20,467 bases of DNA from Bog-473 sp035947875 (GTDB taxonomy: Bacteria > Actinomycetota > Acidimicrobiia > Acidimicrobiales > RAAP-2). The stretch spans positions 1 through 20,467 of the forward strand of contig DASZJQ010000089.1 in NCBI GenBank assembly GCA_035947875.1, in the 5' to 3' direction. Below are positions 14,025 through 20,467 of this stretch, one piece after another. Each line of letters starts with the position of its first letter. The stretch's first letter is position 1. Both the position numbers and the translations under genes were made by a program. The notes under the pieces were generated by a model. It had not been told where the DNA came from, did not search any database, and was given only the letters and a program-made list of their open reading frames with translations.

Positions 14025-14597
14025 GTGAACCCGACGAATCTGACGGTCGACGACATTGGCCAGCTCTTGGCGTCGGGACCAGCGGGTGAGCCCGTGGAGG
14101 CGGGGGCGTCGTTCACGCACCTCGATCACGCGCTGCAGACGGCGACGTTGCTGCGGGCCGACGTGGCGGAGCGGGGCCCGGGCGAGGACGATGACGATGA
14201 CGCTCTGATCGTGGCTGGCCTGGTTCACGACATCGGGCATTTACTGCCCGGGGTCGGTGATGCTGAACACGGCGAGGCCGGTGCGGCGGCAGTGCGGGGT
14301 GCGCTGGGGCAGCGGGTGGCCGGGTTGGTGGGTCTGCACGTGGCGGCGAAGCGGTATCTCGTGGCGAGCGGGGGCACGTACGGGGGAGGGCTCTCCGCCG
14401 GCAGCGTGACCTCGTTGTCCTTGCAGGGCGGGCCCATGTCATCTGACGAGCGCGCCCGCTTCGAGGCGTTGCCACTGTTCGGCGACGCCGTGGCGCTCCG
14501 GCGGGCCGATGACCGGGGGAAGGTGGACGGGCTGGTCGTCGACGGACTGGCCGCCTGGATGGAGGTGGTGCGGCGAGTCGCGGTCGGCGTGACCTGA
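14025..14597 (+). CDS. HD-domain protein of the PhnZ/TmpB-like di-iron oxygenase type
   Basis: 190 residues, the usual size of the family. It has the full HD ligand set H35 (LDHALQTA), H68-D69 (VHDIGH), H82 (EHGEAG), H105 (LHVAAKRYL) and D162 (ADDRGK), plus the PhnZ-type features H72, K109, LSAGS and LQGGPMS. PhnZ and TmpB use a mixed-valence di-iron centre and O2 to cleave the C-P bond of hydroxy-phosphonates, whereas most HD proteins are phosphohydrolases. The Tyr that precedes the conserved Gly-Glu in PhnZ (Y-x-G-E) appears replaced: here the region reads P19-A-G-E22. Start GTG at 14025 with GAGGGGAGA (14008-14016) 8 nt upstream. No phosphonate transport or transaminase genes are nearby, so the substrate is open. 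Confidence 0.88.
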   Translation: MNPTNLTVDDIGQLLASGPAGEPVEAGASFTHLDHALQTATLLRADVAERGPGEDDDDDALIVAGLVHDIGHLLPGVGDAEHGEAGAAAVRGALGQRVAGLVGLHVAAKRYLVASGGTYGGGLSAGSVTSLSLQGGPMSSDERARFEALPLFGDAVALRRADDRGKVDGLVVDGLAAWMEVVRRVAVGVT

Positions 14598-14697
14598 GCG
14601 CGCTTGAGTTGGGACTTTGCCGACCCGGCTGTCGCCGAGTCCTGTCGGAGCAACGACGGGTCGCCCATCGGCCGTTCGTCCTGTCGCTACGACCAGC

Positions 14698-15960
14698 TCA
14701 TTCCTTGCGTCTCGTCCAGAGTGGCGACGGGCGCGAGGTCATCACCCGGCCGCTCGGCCCGATGAAGCGCAAGATGCCGTTGGCGTTTCCTTTTACTTGC
14801 CAGGCCTTCTCATGGACGCGGTGATGGTGGTGGCTGCACAGAGTGGCGAGGTTTTCGAGATCGGTTGGCCCCTGGTCGGCCCAATGCACGATGTGGTGGA
14901 CGTCGGTGAATTTGGAATTCTCGCATCCGGGGAATCGACATCGCCGGTCGCGACGCTGCGCTTCCCGACGCTGGGCGCCGGTGGGGAATCGACGGGCACG
15001 GCCCTCGAACATGGTGTGGCCGAAGGCGTCATCGAGAGCGAGTGCGATCGTGGCATCGCAACTGATCCGGCGGATGGCCTCGGGGCTGAGGAGCCCAAGA
15101 TGCTCGACCTCGGCCGTCCCGGTGCCCCCGCGCAGCAGCGAGAGGTCGGTATGCGCCACCACGAAGAAGCCTTGAGGCGACATCACCCCAACCCCATTGC
15201 CGTCGCCCGTCGAGTCGATGAACTCCCCGGCCGGGCCACCACCATCGCGATGGCTACCAACGTCGGCTGTTTCGCCCTCTCTACCGCCAGGCGTTCCCGA
15301 CGGCGCCCCCGTCGACGATCCGGGACCAGGGCCAGACCGTTGGCGACCACCAGCCGTCCGGCACAGATTGAACAGCGCGTCACACTGCCGCTGGTCGTAA
15401 GGAGTCTCGCCGTCCGATGGGATCGCCTTGGCGCCATCGGTGATCACCGCACGGACCACGGAATACATTTCAATGGGCAGTCTGGCGCTGAGCGAACATC
15501 GGGCGTCGTTGAGCCTGACGTATCGGCCTTCGTAGTCCGCTGCGTCCTCGGCGTCGGTGATCTCTCGTGCGGCGTGCATCAGATCCTTGAGCTGACGGAC
15601 CGAGCACTCCTCGGCTTGACGCAGGACGGAGGCATCAGTCTCGGGAGTGGCCATGTCGACCACAGCGCAGACCTTGTCGAAAGTGAGGACGCCCACCCGC
15701 AGGCCTTGGGACAGGTGGGGGAGATCGTCCAGTCGCTCAGCCACATGCGCCCAGGCGCGGCCTGTCGCTTCGGAAACGCCACACCGCTGCGCCAGCCACG
15801 ATCCCAGGGACGTCGCCCCCTCGGTCCGCCAGGCCTCCCTTTTGTCAAGCTCGCCGACGATCCCCAGGAGCGACCCGAGAGACGCAGCAATCACCGTTCC
15901 GAGCCGCTCGGCCTCCGCCATGAGCTCCGCCGTCGAAGTCTTGGTCGTCACGCGAGCCAC
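14698..15960 (-). CDS. DUF222/HNH-endonuclease-domain protein (13E12 type)
   Basis: 420 residues. An N-terminal DUF222 helical domain (about 20-200, with SLGSWLAQRCGVS and RLDDLPHLSQGLRVGVLTFDK) is followed by a Gly/Ser/Pro-rich linker (about 205-255) and a C-terminal HNH module. That module has CRFPGC (341-346), DVHHIVHW (353-360), LENLATLC (368-375) and a HHHH-RVH tail. The Cys pairs form the structural zinc site and the His/Asn residues the catalytic beta-beta-alpha metal site. The family is multicopy in many actinobacteria, including the 13E12 repeat genes of mycobacteria, and its role is unknown; mobility has been suspected. The GTG at 15960 has no good ribosome-binding site, and GTG at 15951 or ATG at 15921 are possible. 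It lies 150 bp after tldE on the same strand. Confidence 0.92.
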   Translation of the reverse strand: MARVTTKTSTAELMAEAERLGTVIAASLGSLLGIVGELDKREAWRTEGATSLGSWLAQRCGVSEATGRAWAHVAERLDDLPHLSQGLRVGVLTFDKVCAVVDMATPETDASVLRQAEECSVRQLKDLMHAAREITDAEDAADYEGRYVRLNDARCSLSARLPIEMYSVVRAVITDGAKAIPSDGETPYDQRQCDALFNLCRTAGGRQRSGPGPGSSTGAPSGTPGGREGETADVGSHRDGGGPAGEFIDSTGDGNGVGVMSPQGFFVVAHTDLSLLRGGTGTAEVEHLGLLSPEAIRRISCDATIALALDDAFGHTMFEGRARRFPTGAQRREAQRRDRRCRFPGCENSKFTDVHHIVHWADQGPTDLENLATLCSHHHHRVHEKAWQVKGNANGILRFIGPSGRVMTSRPSPLWTRRKE

Positions 15961-16090
15961 ATCGAAAGAACCGTCGGCCGTCCGACCGATTCGCGCCGAC
16001 GTCAGCCGAAATGCCGCAGGGCGGGTGCTTCTCGTCGTGGCGGCGGAAGTTATGGGAAACCCCTAATCAGGGCGTCAATCCAATCAGCTG

Positions 16091-16117
16091 ACCTAGCCGA
16101 CCTAGCCGACCTAGCTG
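16091..16117. repeat. 9-bp tandem repeat over the tldE stop codon
   Basis: ACCTAGCCG x2 plus ACCTAGCTG. Read on the minus strand in the tldE frame, the stop TAG (16113-16111) is followed by TAG, TAG and TGA, each 9 nt apart. Confidence 0.95.
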
Positions 16118-17550
16118 GCTTGGCTGACCGAACTCATGTTGAAGTCGGGAATCCGCAATGGCGGCATCACGCAGCGATTGAGGTACTCGCCCAACTCCCG
16201 ACCCAGGGCCCGCACGCTGGTGCCGACTTCGGTGGCCCGGGCCAGCAAGTCGACCGGGCTCTCGTTGAAGCGGAAATTGTTCGCGGCCCCCACGACCTCG
16301 CCGTTTTCGACCACATAGACACCATCGCGGGTGAGCCCGGTCAGCAGCAGCGTGGCCGGATCCACCTCGCGGATGTACCACAGGCAGGTCAGGAGCAGCC
16401 CGCGTTCCGTCCGCGACACCATGTCATCGACGGTCCCGCCGTTGGTCACACCGGGCCGAGTGTCCCCGTCGTCCTCGGCGGCCCTCAGGACCAGGTTGTC
16501 GATGTAGGGCGCCATCTCGACGCCCGAGCGCGCCGCGCCGGCCCGGTGGTAGCGCAGATGCGCAAGACGGCCGTCCCGGATCCAGTCGACCCGCCGGATG
16601 GGCAGGCCGTTGTCGAAGACTGACGCCTCACCGCTCGATGAGCCGACGGCCACAAACGGCAGGCACTCCAGCCCCGGCTCGAAGGGGTCGCTGTACAAGG
16701 TGAAGGGCAACGTGGAGATCTGCTCGCCCACTCGGGTGCCGCCGGCGTTCGTCCCGGACGAGAAGACCGTCCGACCGTCCTCGGCGTCCTGGCCGCCGAG
16801 CGCGTAAAAATTCAAGGATCCCATCAAATCGGACACCCCGGATGGCGGGAGGATCACCTCGTAACGACCGGCATCGAGGGAGATCGGCCGGCGGGCCCAG
16901 TCCAAGCGCCGCCACAGTTCGGCCTCCATATCGGGGAAGGCGAGCCTCTCCATGTGCTCGGCTCCGGCACCGGTCCAGGCCGAGCGGGCTCCATCGGCTG
17001 AGCGACCGACCAGGTTGACCGACCCTGTCGGCTGCGAGAACGAAAGACGCACCCCGGTCGAGCTCCCTAGATACAACGTCGACACGCCGAACTCGGCAAA
17101 CCCCGCCAGCACCACATCCCGCTCGCGGGCCCGCCCGAACGCCCCCGAGAGCCCGGAAAGCACATTCCCCAAAGCCGAGAGGTCCGTCTCGACCGGCGAC
17201 CGCCCAAAGGCCACCGACGACGCGGCACCTCCGCCCCCCGCCGCGCCCATTCCATCGACCAATGGGAACGCATCTTCGGCTGGCGGCGCCCCCTGGGCAT
17301 CCGTCAACGCGGCCGAGACCATCCCTTCCACGTCGACCACACCGCTGCGCCGGGACACGCCGACGGCACCGGCTGCCACGGCCACCACGGTGACAGTGCG
17401 ATCTCGTCGGACGCCGTTGGTCGTCGTGGTGTTGAGCGCAAAACGCACGTCCGCGTGGCTGGTCTCGTCGACCAGCACGATGCACCCATCGGCGCCACCT
17501 CGTGAGGCCGCCGCCAGGCCGTCCTCGACCACCGACTGGGCCTCAATCAT
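16111..17550 (-). CDS. pmbA: TldE/PmbA-family subunit of the TldD/TldE protease
   Basis: 479 residues, the normal PmbA/TldE length. Family features are the N-terminal SVVEDGLAAA, the central YEVILPPSGVSDLMGSLNF, the GTRVGEQIST and PFTLYSDPFEPGL stretches, and a C-terminal NFRFNESPVDLL. It lacks the HExxxH motif, as expected for the non-metal-binding partner. With TldD it forms a heterodimeric metalloprotease that degrades or trims unstructured peptides; in E. coli it matures microcin B17 and helps degrade CcdA. ATG at 17550 is chosen; a TTG lies one codon upstream. No clear ribosome-binding site is present, since the upstream DNA is entirely short tandem repeats. tldD ends 60 bp upstream. Confidence 0.92.
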   Translation of the reverse strand: MIEAQSVVEDGLAAASRGGADGCIVLVDETSHADVRFALNTTTTNGVRRDRTVTVVAVAAGAVGVSRRSGVVDVEGMVSAALTDAQGAPPAEDAFPLVDGMGAAGGGGAASSVAFGRSPVETDLSALGNVLSGLSGAFGRARERDVVLAGFAEFGVSTLYLGSSTGVRLSFSQPTGSVNLVGRSADGARSAWTGAGAEHMERLAFPDMEAELWRRLDWARRPISLDAGRYEVILPPSGVSDLMGSLNFYALGGQDAEDGRTVFSSGTNAGGTRVGEQISTLPFTLYSDPFEPGLECLPFVAVGSSSGEASVFDNGLPIRRVDWIRDGRLAHLRYHRAGAARSGVEMAPYIDNLVLRAAEDDGDTRPGVTNGGTVDDMVSRTERGLLLTCLWYIREVDPATLLLTGLTRDGVYVVENGEVVGAANNFRFNESPVDLLARATEVGTSVRALGRELGEYLNRCVMPPLRIPDFNMSSVSQAS

Positions 17551-17608
17551 CAATCATCGACCCGTCACCCGTCACCCGTCAACCACCGCCGACCAACCAC
17601 CGCCGACC
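17543..17608. repeat. Compound heptamer repeat block between tldD and tldE
   Basis: TCAATCA x2 (17543-17556), TCGACCC (17557-17563), then CCCGTCA x3 (17561-17581), then a 14-bp unit ACCACCGCCGACCA (17582-17595) repeated as ACCACCGCCGACC (17596-17608). The whole 60-bp spacer and the tldE start codon are thus made of different units with a common 7-bp period. Confidence 0.93.
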
Positions 17609-17610
17609 GC

Positions 17611-19164
17611 TCATCGCCCGGCCTCCTCTCGGGCATTGAGCACACGCACGCCCCGCACCAGGACCGACGGGCAGCCGTGACTGACCGGCGCCACCTGTCC
17701 GGGTTGGCCCTTGCCGCAATTGAACGCCCCACCCAGGACCCAGGTCGACGCCCCGCCGACGGCCTCCATGGCGCCCCAGAAGTCGGTCGTCGTCGCTTGA
17801 TACGCCACGTCCTTCACCTGCCCGGCCAGCTTCCCCCCCTCGATCTTGAAGAAACGCTGGCCGGTGAATTGGAAGTTGTACCGCTGCATGTCGATGGACC
17901 AGCTCTTGTCACCGAGGATGTACAGGCCCCGCTCCACGCCGCCGATCAGCTCCTCGGTGGAGGGGCCATCGCCGCCGGACGCACCCGGAGCCTGACCCCG
18001 ACCGCCGGCCGGATCCCGGGCCGGAGCCAGCGACACATTGGCCATCCGCTGGATCGGCACGTGGAGCGGCGAGTCGGCGAAGGCGCACCCGTTGGAGCGA
18101 TCGAAGCCCATGGACGAGGCAATTGAGCGGTCCAGCTGATAGCCCACGAGGACGCCGTCACGGATCAGGTCGAAGGATTGCGCGGCCACACCCTCGCTGT
18201 CGATGGCCACGGTGGCCAGGCCGTGTTCCACCGTTCGGTCGCCGGTGATGTGCATGACGGGCGATCCGTACTGCAGCGAGCCGAGTTGATCGAACGTGGC
18301 GAACGAGGTCCCGGCGTATGCCGCCTCGTACCCCATGGCACGGTCCAACTCGGTGGCGTGCCCGATCGACTCGTGAATGGTCAGCCAGAGATTCGAAGGG
18401 TCGACGACGAGGTCATAGGTTCCCGCCTCCACCGACGGGGCGGCCAATTTCTCGGCCAACAGCTCAGGGAGTGCCGCCAGTTCGGCGGTCCAGTCCCACC
18501 CGGCCCCCGCCCCGGTGCCGATCGGGTCGCCGACGAGGTACTCCCAACCCCGACCGACCGGAGGCGCCAATGTGCGCATGGTCTCGAAGCCGGAATCGCT
18601 CAGCGCCAGCGCCTCGAGTTGGGGGTGCAGGCGGACCCGGCGCTGCGTGGCCCGGGTGCCGCCCAGGTCGGCCAGATACGTCTCCTCGCTCACACTGAGC
18701 ACCGAGGCGGTGACGTGCGAGACGGCGGCGTGGTCGAGCAACGGCCGGCTCCACCCCTCGAGCACGGCCACCTTGTCGGCCAGGGGCACGCTCGCGGGAT
18801 CGATCTTGAACGGGCTGGTCCACACCACTTCGCCATGGGAGGGCTCGGGGGAGAGGTCGACCCGCCCGCCTCCGGCCTGTGCCGTGACCCGAGCGGTGTC
18901 GATGGCCTGGCGGACCAGGTTGGCCGCCTCGGTCGTGCCCACGTCGACGGTGGCGGCGAACCCGACGGCGCCGTCGACCACCACCCGGACCCCCATGCCC
19001 AACTCCGTGTTGTCGGAGCTGCCTTCAGGCACGGCGTCGCGCAGTCGGACTTCTTGGGAGCGGATGCGCTCGACCCGGATCTCGGCGTGGGCGCAACCCG
19101 CGGCTTCGGCGGTCGAGAGAGCGGCGTCAGCCAGGGCACGCAGGTCGTCGGCGGGGAGGGGCAC
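17611..19164 (-). CDS. tldD: TldD-family zinc metalloprotease subunit
   Basis: 517 residues. The metal-binding HExxxH motif is HESIGH (264-269) in the family context IHESIGHATELDRAMGYEAAYAG. The C-terminal GGAFNCGKGQPGQ (478-490, with C483) and VSHGCP complete the signature. This is the catalytic partner of TldE; the pair encloses the metal site and cleaves unfolded peptides. A Gly/Pro/Ala-rich insertion at about 381-400 interrupts a normally compact stretch, making the protein longer than the roughly 480 residues usual for TldD. Start GTG at 19164 shares its first base with the stop of the Gfo/Idh gene (TAGTG). tldE follows after 60 bp. The physiological substrate is unknown; no toxin or modified-peptide cluster is recognised. 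Confidence 0.94.
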   Translation of the reverse strand: MPLPADDLRALADAALSTAEAAGCAHAEIRVERIRSQEVRLRDAVPEGSSDNTELGMGVRVVVDGAVGFAATVDVGTTEAANLVRQAIDTARVTAQAGGGRVDLSPEPSHGEVVWTSPFKIDPASVPLADKVAVLEGWSRPLLDHAAVSHVTASVLSVSEETYLADLGGTRATQRRVRLHPQLEALALSDSGFETMRTLAPPVGRGWEYLVGDPIGTGAGAGWDWTAELAALPELLAEKLAAPSVEAGTYDLVVDPSNLWLTIHESIGHATELDRAMGYEAAYAGTSFATFDQLGSLQYGSPVMHITGDRTVEHGLATVAIDSEGVAAQSFDLIRDGVLVGYQLDRSIASSMGFDRSNGCAFADSPLHVPIQRMANVSLAPARDPAGGRGQAPGASGGDGPSTEELIGGVERGLYILGDKSWSIDMQRYNFQFTGQRFFKIEGGKLAGQVKDVAYQATTTDFWGAMEAVGGASTWVLGGAFNCGKGQPGQVAPVSHGCPSVLVRGVRVLNAREEAGR

Positions 19165-20234
19165 TATGTGTCGGCGGTGCCTGGGGTGCCTGGGGTGCCT
19201 GGGGTGCCTGGGGTATCGGGTTTGTAATCAGGGCCAGGAGCGGCGGCGCTTGGCGCAGTGGGTTGGCGCGCGGGGAGGCCGGCAGCGATGTAGATGGAGT
19301 CGATGAGCTCCATGGTACGGATGGCGTCGGAGGCGGTGGTCGGGAACGGGGCACCATCTTCGGTGGCGGCGGCGAAGGCTTCGAGCTGGTAGTCGTAGGT
19401 GGCCCGGCGGCTGAACTTTTCGCGACGCGTTCCCGAGGCCGTCTCGACCTTCACCCGGTGGCCGAAGTGGGGGGCGAACGGGTTGAAGACGGAGAGCGTG
19501 CCGTCGCTGCCGGAGACCTGGGCGTGCATGTGCAGCAAGGAGGCGGAGAACATGGAGCAGCGGATGCGCGCCGTGCCACCTTCGGGGAGGGAGAAACGGG
19601 CGTCCATGGCGCGGTCGACGCCGGCGGAGGACAGTTTGGCCTTGGCGCTCGATACCCGCGGGCCCGCCGCTAACAATCGCAACAGCGAAACGGGATAGCA
19701 GCCCATGTCCATCGTGGCGCCTCCGGCCAGATCGAGCTGGTAGCGGATGTCGCCCTTCTTGGCCAAAGGGGCGGAAAAGTTGATGTCGATGTCCTGGATG
19801 GCGCCGAGTTCCCCGGAACGGACGATCTCGACGATGCGCTTGGTCAACGGGTGGTACTGGTAGTGAAAGGCCTCCATAACCACCAGACCGTGGTGAGCGG
19901 CATCGGCCTCGGCGACCAGACGCGCTTCATCGGCGTTGGCCGTGAAGGGCTTCTCGCAGAGGACGTGTTTGCCGGCGTTGAGTGCCGCGATGGTCCAGCG
20001 ACCGTGCAGGCCGTTGGGGAGGGGGATGTAGACGGCATCGATGTCGGGGTCGTTGAGCAGCGCGTCGTAGGTCGGCGCGATGCGGGGGATCTTGTGCTTG
20101 TCGGCGAACTTCTGCGCCTTGTCGGGGTTGCGTGCGGCCACGACGGCCACTGTTGCCCGGCCGGTGCGCTGTGCCGGCTTGATTAGGGCAGCCGGCGCGA
20201 TCTTGGCGGCACCGAGTATGCCGATTCTCAGCAT
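19164..20234 (-). CDS. Gfo/Idh/MocA-family NAD(P)-dependent oxidoreductase
   Basis: 356 residues. The N-terminal Rossmann fold starts RIGILGAAKIAPAAL, with EKPF (94-97) giving the conserved Lys-Pro. MEAFHYQYHPL (120-130) and LDLAGGATMDMGCYPVSLLR (168-186) resemble the D-xylose dehydrogenase/dihydrodiol dehydrogenase branch. The likely reaction is oxidation of a sugar or cyclic polyol carbon. The last 16 residues are TPGTPGTPGTPGTADT, a tail encoded by a 9-bp repeat and absent from typical members. ATG at 20234 overlaps the stop of the upstream frame (ATGCTGA), and its own stop overlaps the tldD start (TAGTG). A role linked to TldD/TldE is not known and may be chance. Confidence 0.93.
   Translation of the reverse strand: MLRIGILGAAKIAPAALIKPAQRTGRATVAVVAARNPDKAQKFADKHKIPRIAPTYDALLNDPDIDAVYIPLPNGLHGRWTIAALNAGKHVLCEKPFTANADEARLVAEADAAHHGLVVMEAFHYQYHPLTKRIVEIVRSGELGAIQDIDINFSAPLAKKGDIRYQLDLAGGATMDMGCYPVSLLRLLAAGPRVSSAKAKLSSAGVDRAMDARFSLPEGGTARIRCSMFSASLLHMHAQVSGSDGTLSVFNPFAPHFGHRVKVETASGTRREKFSRRATYDYQLEAFAAATEDGAPFPTTASDAIRTMELIDSIYIAAGLPARQPTAPSAAAPGPDYKPDTPGTPGTPGTPGTADT
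19176..19220. repeat. 9-bp tandem repeat, four copies plus one decayed, in the Gfo/Idh 3' end
   Basis: GGTGCCTGG x4 (19176-19211), then GGTATCGGG. On the minus strand it encodes the Pro-Gly-Thr tail just before the stop. Confidence 0.95.
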
Positions 20235-20467
20235 GCGACCCCCGACATGGTGTCGGCATCAATGGGTGCATCAATGGGTGCATCGATGGGCACATCCGTG
20301 GGCGCATCGGTGGGAGCATGAGCAGAGGTGTGAACAGGGTTGGGGGCAGGGATGGCGATGTGCGGTATGGCGCTGAGCGGCACGTTTCGACTTCTCATGG
20401 GGTCGGACGCTAACGCAGGTTCGGGCAGGGAGTAGCGGATTGCGCACCGAGCAACGGGGCGGTCCCG
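20228..20467 (-). CDS. Possible 3' end of a gene running off the window (79 codons seen)
   Basis: An open frame enters from the right edge at 20467 without a stop and ends at TGA 20230-20228, seven bases into the Gfo/Idh gene (ATGCTGA). The visible residues include RYSLPEPALASDP and then an in-frame tetrapeptide repeat of Pro-Thr/Ile-Asp-Ala/Val (PTDAPTDVPIDAPIDAPIDA), ending DTMSGVAC. Supporting points are the tight start/stop overlap, the multiple-of-three repeat unit and the lack of stops over the whole edge region. Against it: eighty open codons are not rare at this GC content, a few codons (TTA, AGA, AGT) are untypical, and no domain is recognised. A short gene starting at ATG 20397 is the alternative. 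Confidence 0.38.
   Translation of the reverse strand, partial: RDRPVARCAIRYSLPEPALASDPMRSRNVPLSAIPHIAIPAPNPVHTSAHAPTDAPTDVPIDAPIDAPIDADTMSGVAC
20256..20315. repeat. 12-bp tandem repeat, five copies with increasing divergence
   Basis: GCATCAATGGGT x2, then GCATCGATGGGC, ACATCCGTGGGC, GCATCGGTGGGA. Divergence rises away from the Gfo/Idh start. It lies inside the possible frame that runs off the window, where it codes for the Pro/Asp tetrapeptides. Confidence 0.93.

Noticed and set aside
14698..15960. DUF222/HNH gene as an intact mobile element
   Set aside because: No flanking direct or inverted repeats or target duplication were seen around it, so only the gene itself is reported.
16052..16075. 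Possible terminator between tldE and the HNH gene (CCCT-AATC-AGGG)
   Set aside because: The stem is only four base pairs and no T-run follows on either strand.
14617..16623. A 668-codon plus-strand open frame
   Set aside because: It runs antisense across the DUF222/HNH gene and into tldE, both of which have clear domains and catalytic motifs. The long frame is a by-product of high GC content and has no recognisable domain.

Overview
The window is high-GC DNA with GTG and TTG starts, tightly packed genes, a DUF222/HNH protein, a TldD/TldE pair, a DUF2889 protein and many CoA-ester enzymes. Together these suggest a lipid-degrading actinobacterium, possibly of the Acidimicrobiia or a Mycobacterium-like group. 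That assignment is inferred from gene content only; there is no rRNA or other marker gene here.

Layout. (1) 17-1253, minus: a cold-shock protein and a TetR-family regulator, separated by a 352-bp spacer with imperfect repeats. (2) 1254-2762: a divergent promoter region with good -35/-10 elements and an 18-bp palindrome, then a carotenoid-cleavage-oxygenase family gene on plus. (3) 2841-10267, minus: the core of the window, a seven-gene CoA-dependent catabolic operon. In transcription order it encodes an acyl-CoA dehydrogenase, a thiolase-fold protein without an evident nucleophilic Cys, a DUF35 Zn-ribbon/OB-fold partner, an acyl-CoA synthetase, a 17-beta-HSD4-like short-chain dehydrogenase, a ferritin-like di-iron protein and a small YjbR-like protein. 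The natural reading is activation, desaturation, oxidation and thiolytic or retro-aldol cleavage of a hydrophobic acid, perhaps a steroid-, terpenoid- or apocarotenoid-derived acyl chain, with a di-iron redox step of unknown function. (4) 10479-12634: divergent DUF2889 and DUF1214 genes whose start codons are only 23 bp apart, apparently sharing overlapping -10 elements and leaderless starts. (5) 12706-14597: a PAPS-type sulfotransferase (minus) divergent from a PhnZ/TmpB-like HD-domain protein (plus). (6) 14698-15960, minus: a DUF222/HNH nuclease-like gene. (7) 16111-20467, minus: an open frame running off the window edge, a Gfo/Idh/MocA oxidoreductase, TldD and TldE, probably one transcript.

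The most unusual property cuts across genes. Many spacers, and several loops or termini inside proteins, are built of short tandem repeats of 6, 7, 9, 12 or 13 bp. The unit sequence differs from place to place, but heptamers and their multiples recur. Several repeats sit on stop codons, including a heptamer array that puts TGA in all three frames and a nonamer array that gives four in-frame stops in a row. The in-gene copies encode low-complexity linkers such as SGQSGQS and PGTPGT. No tRNA, rRNA, CRISPR array, insertion sequence or prophage was seen.
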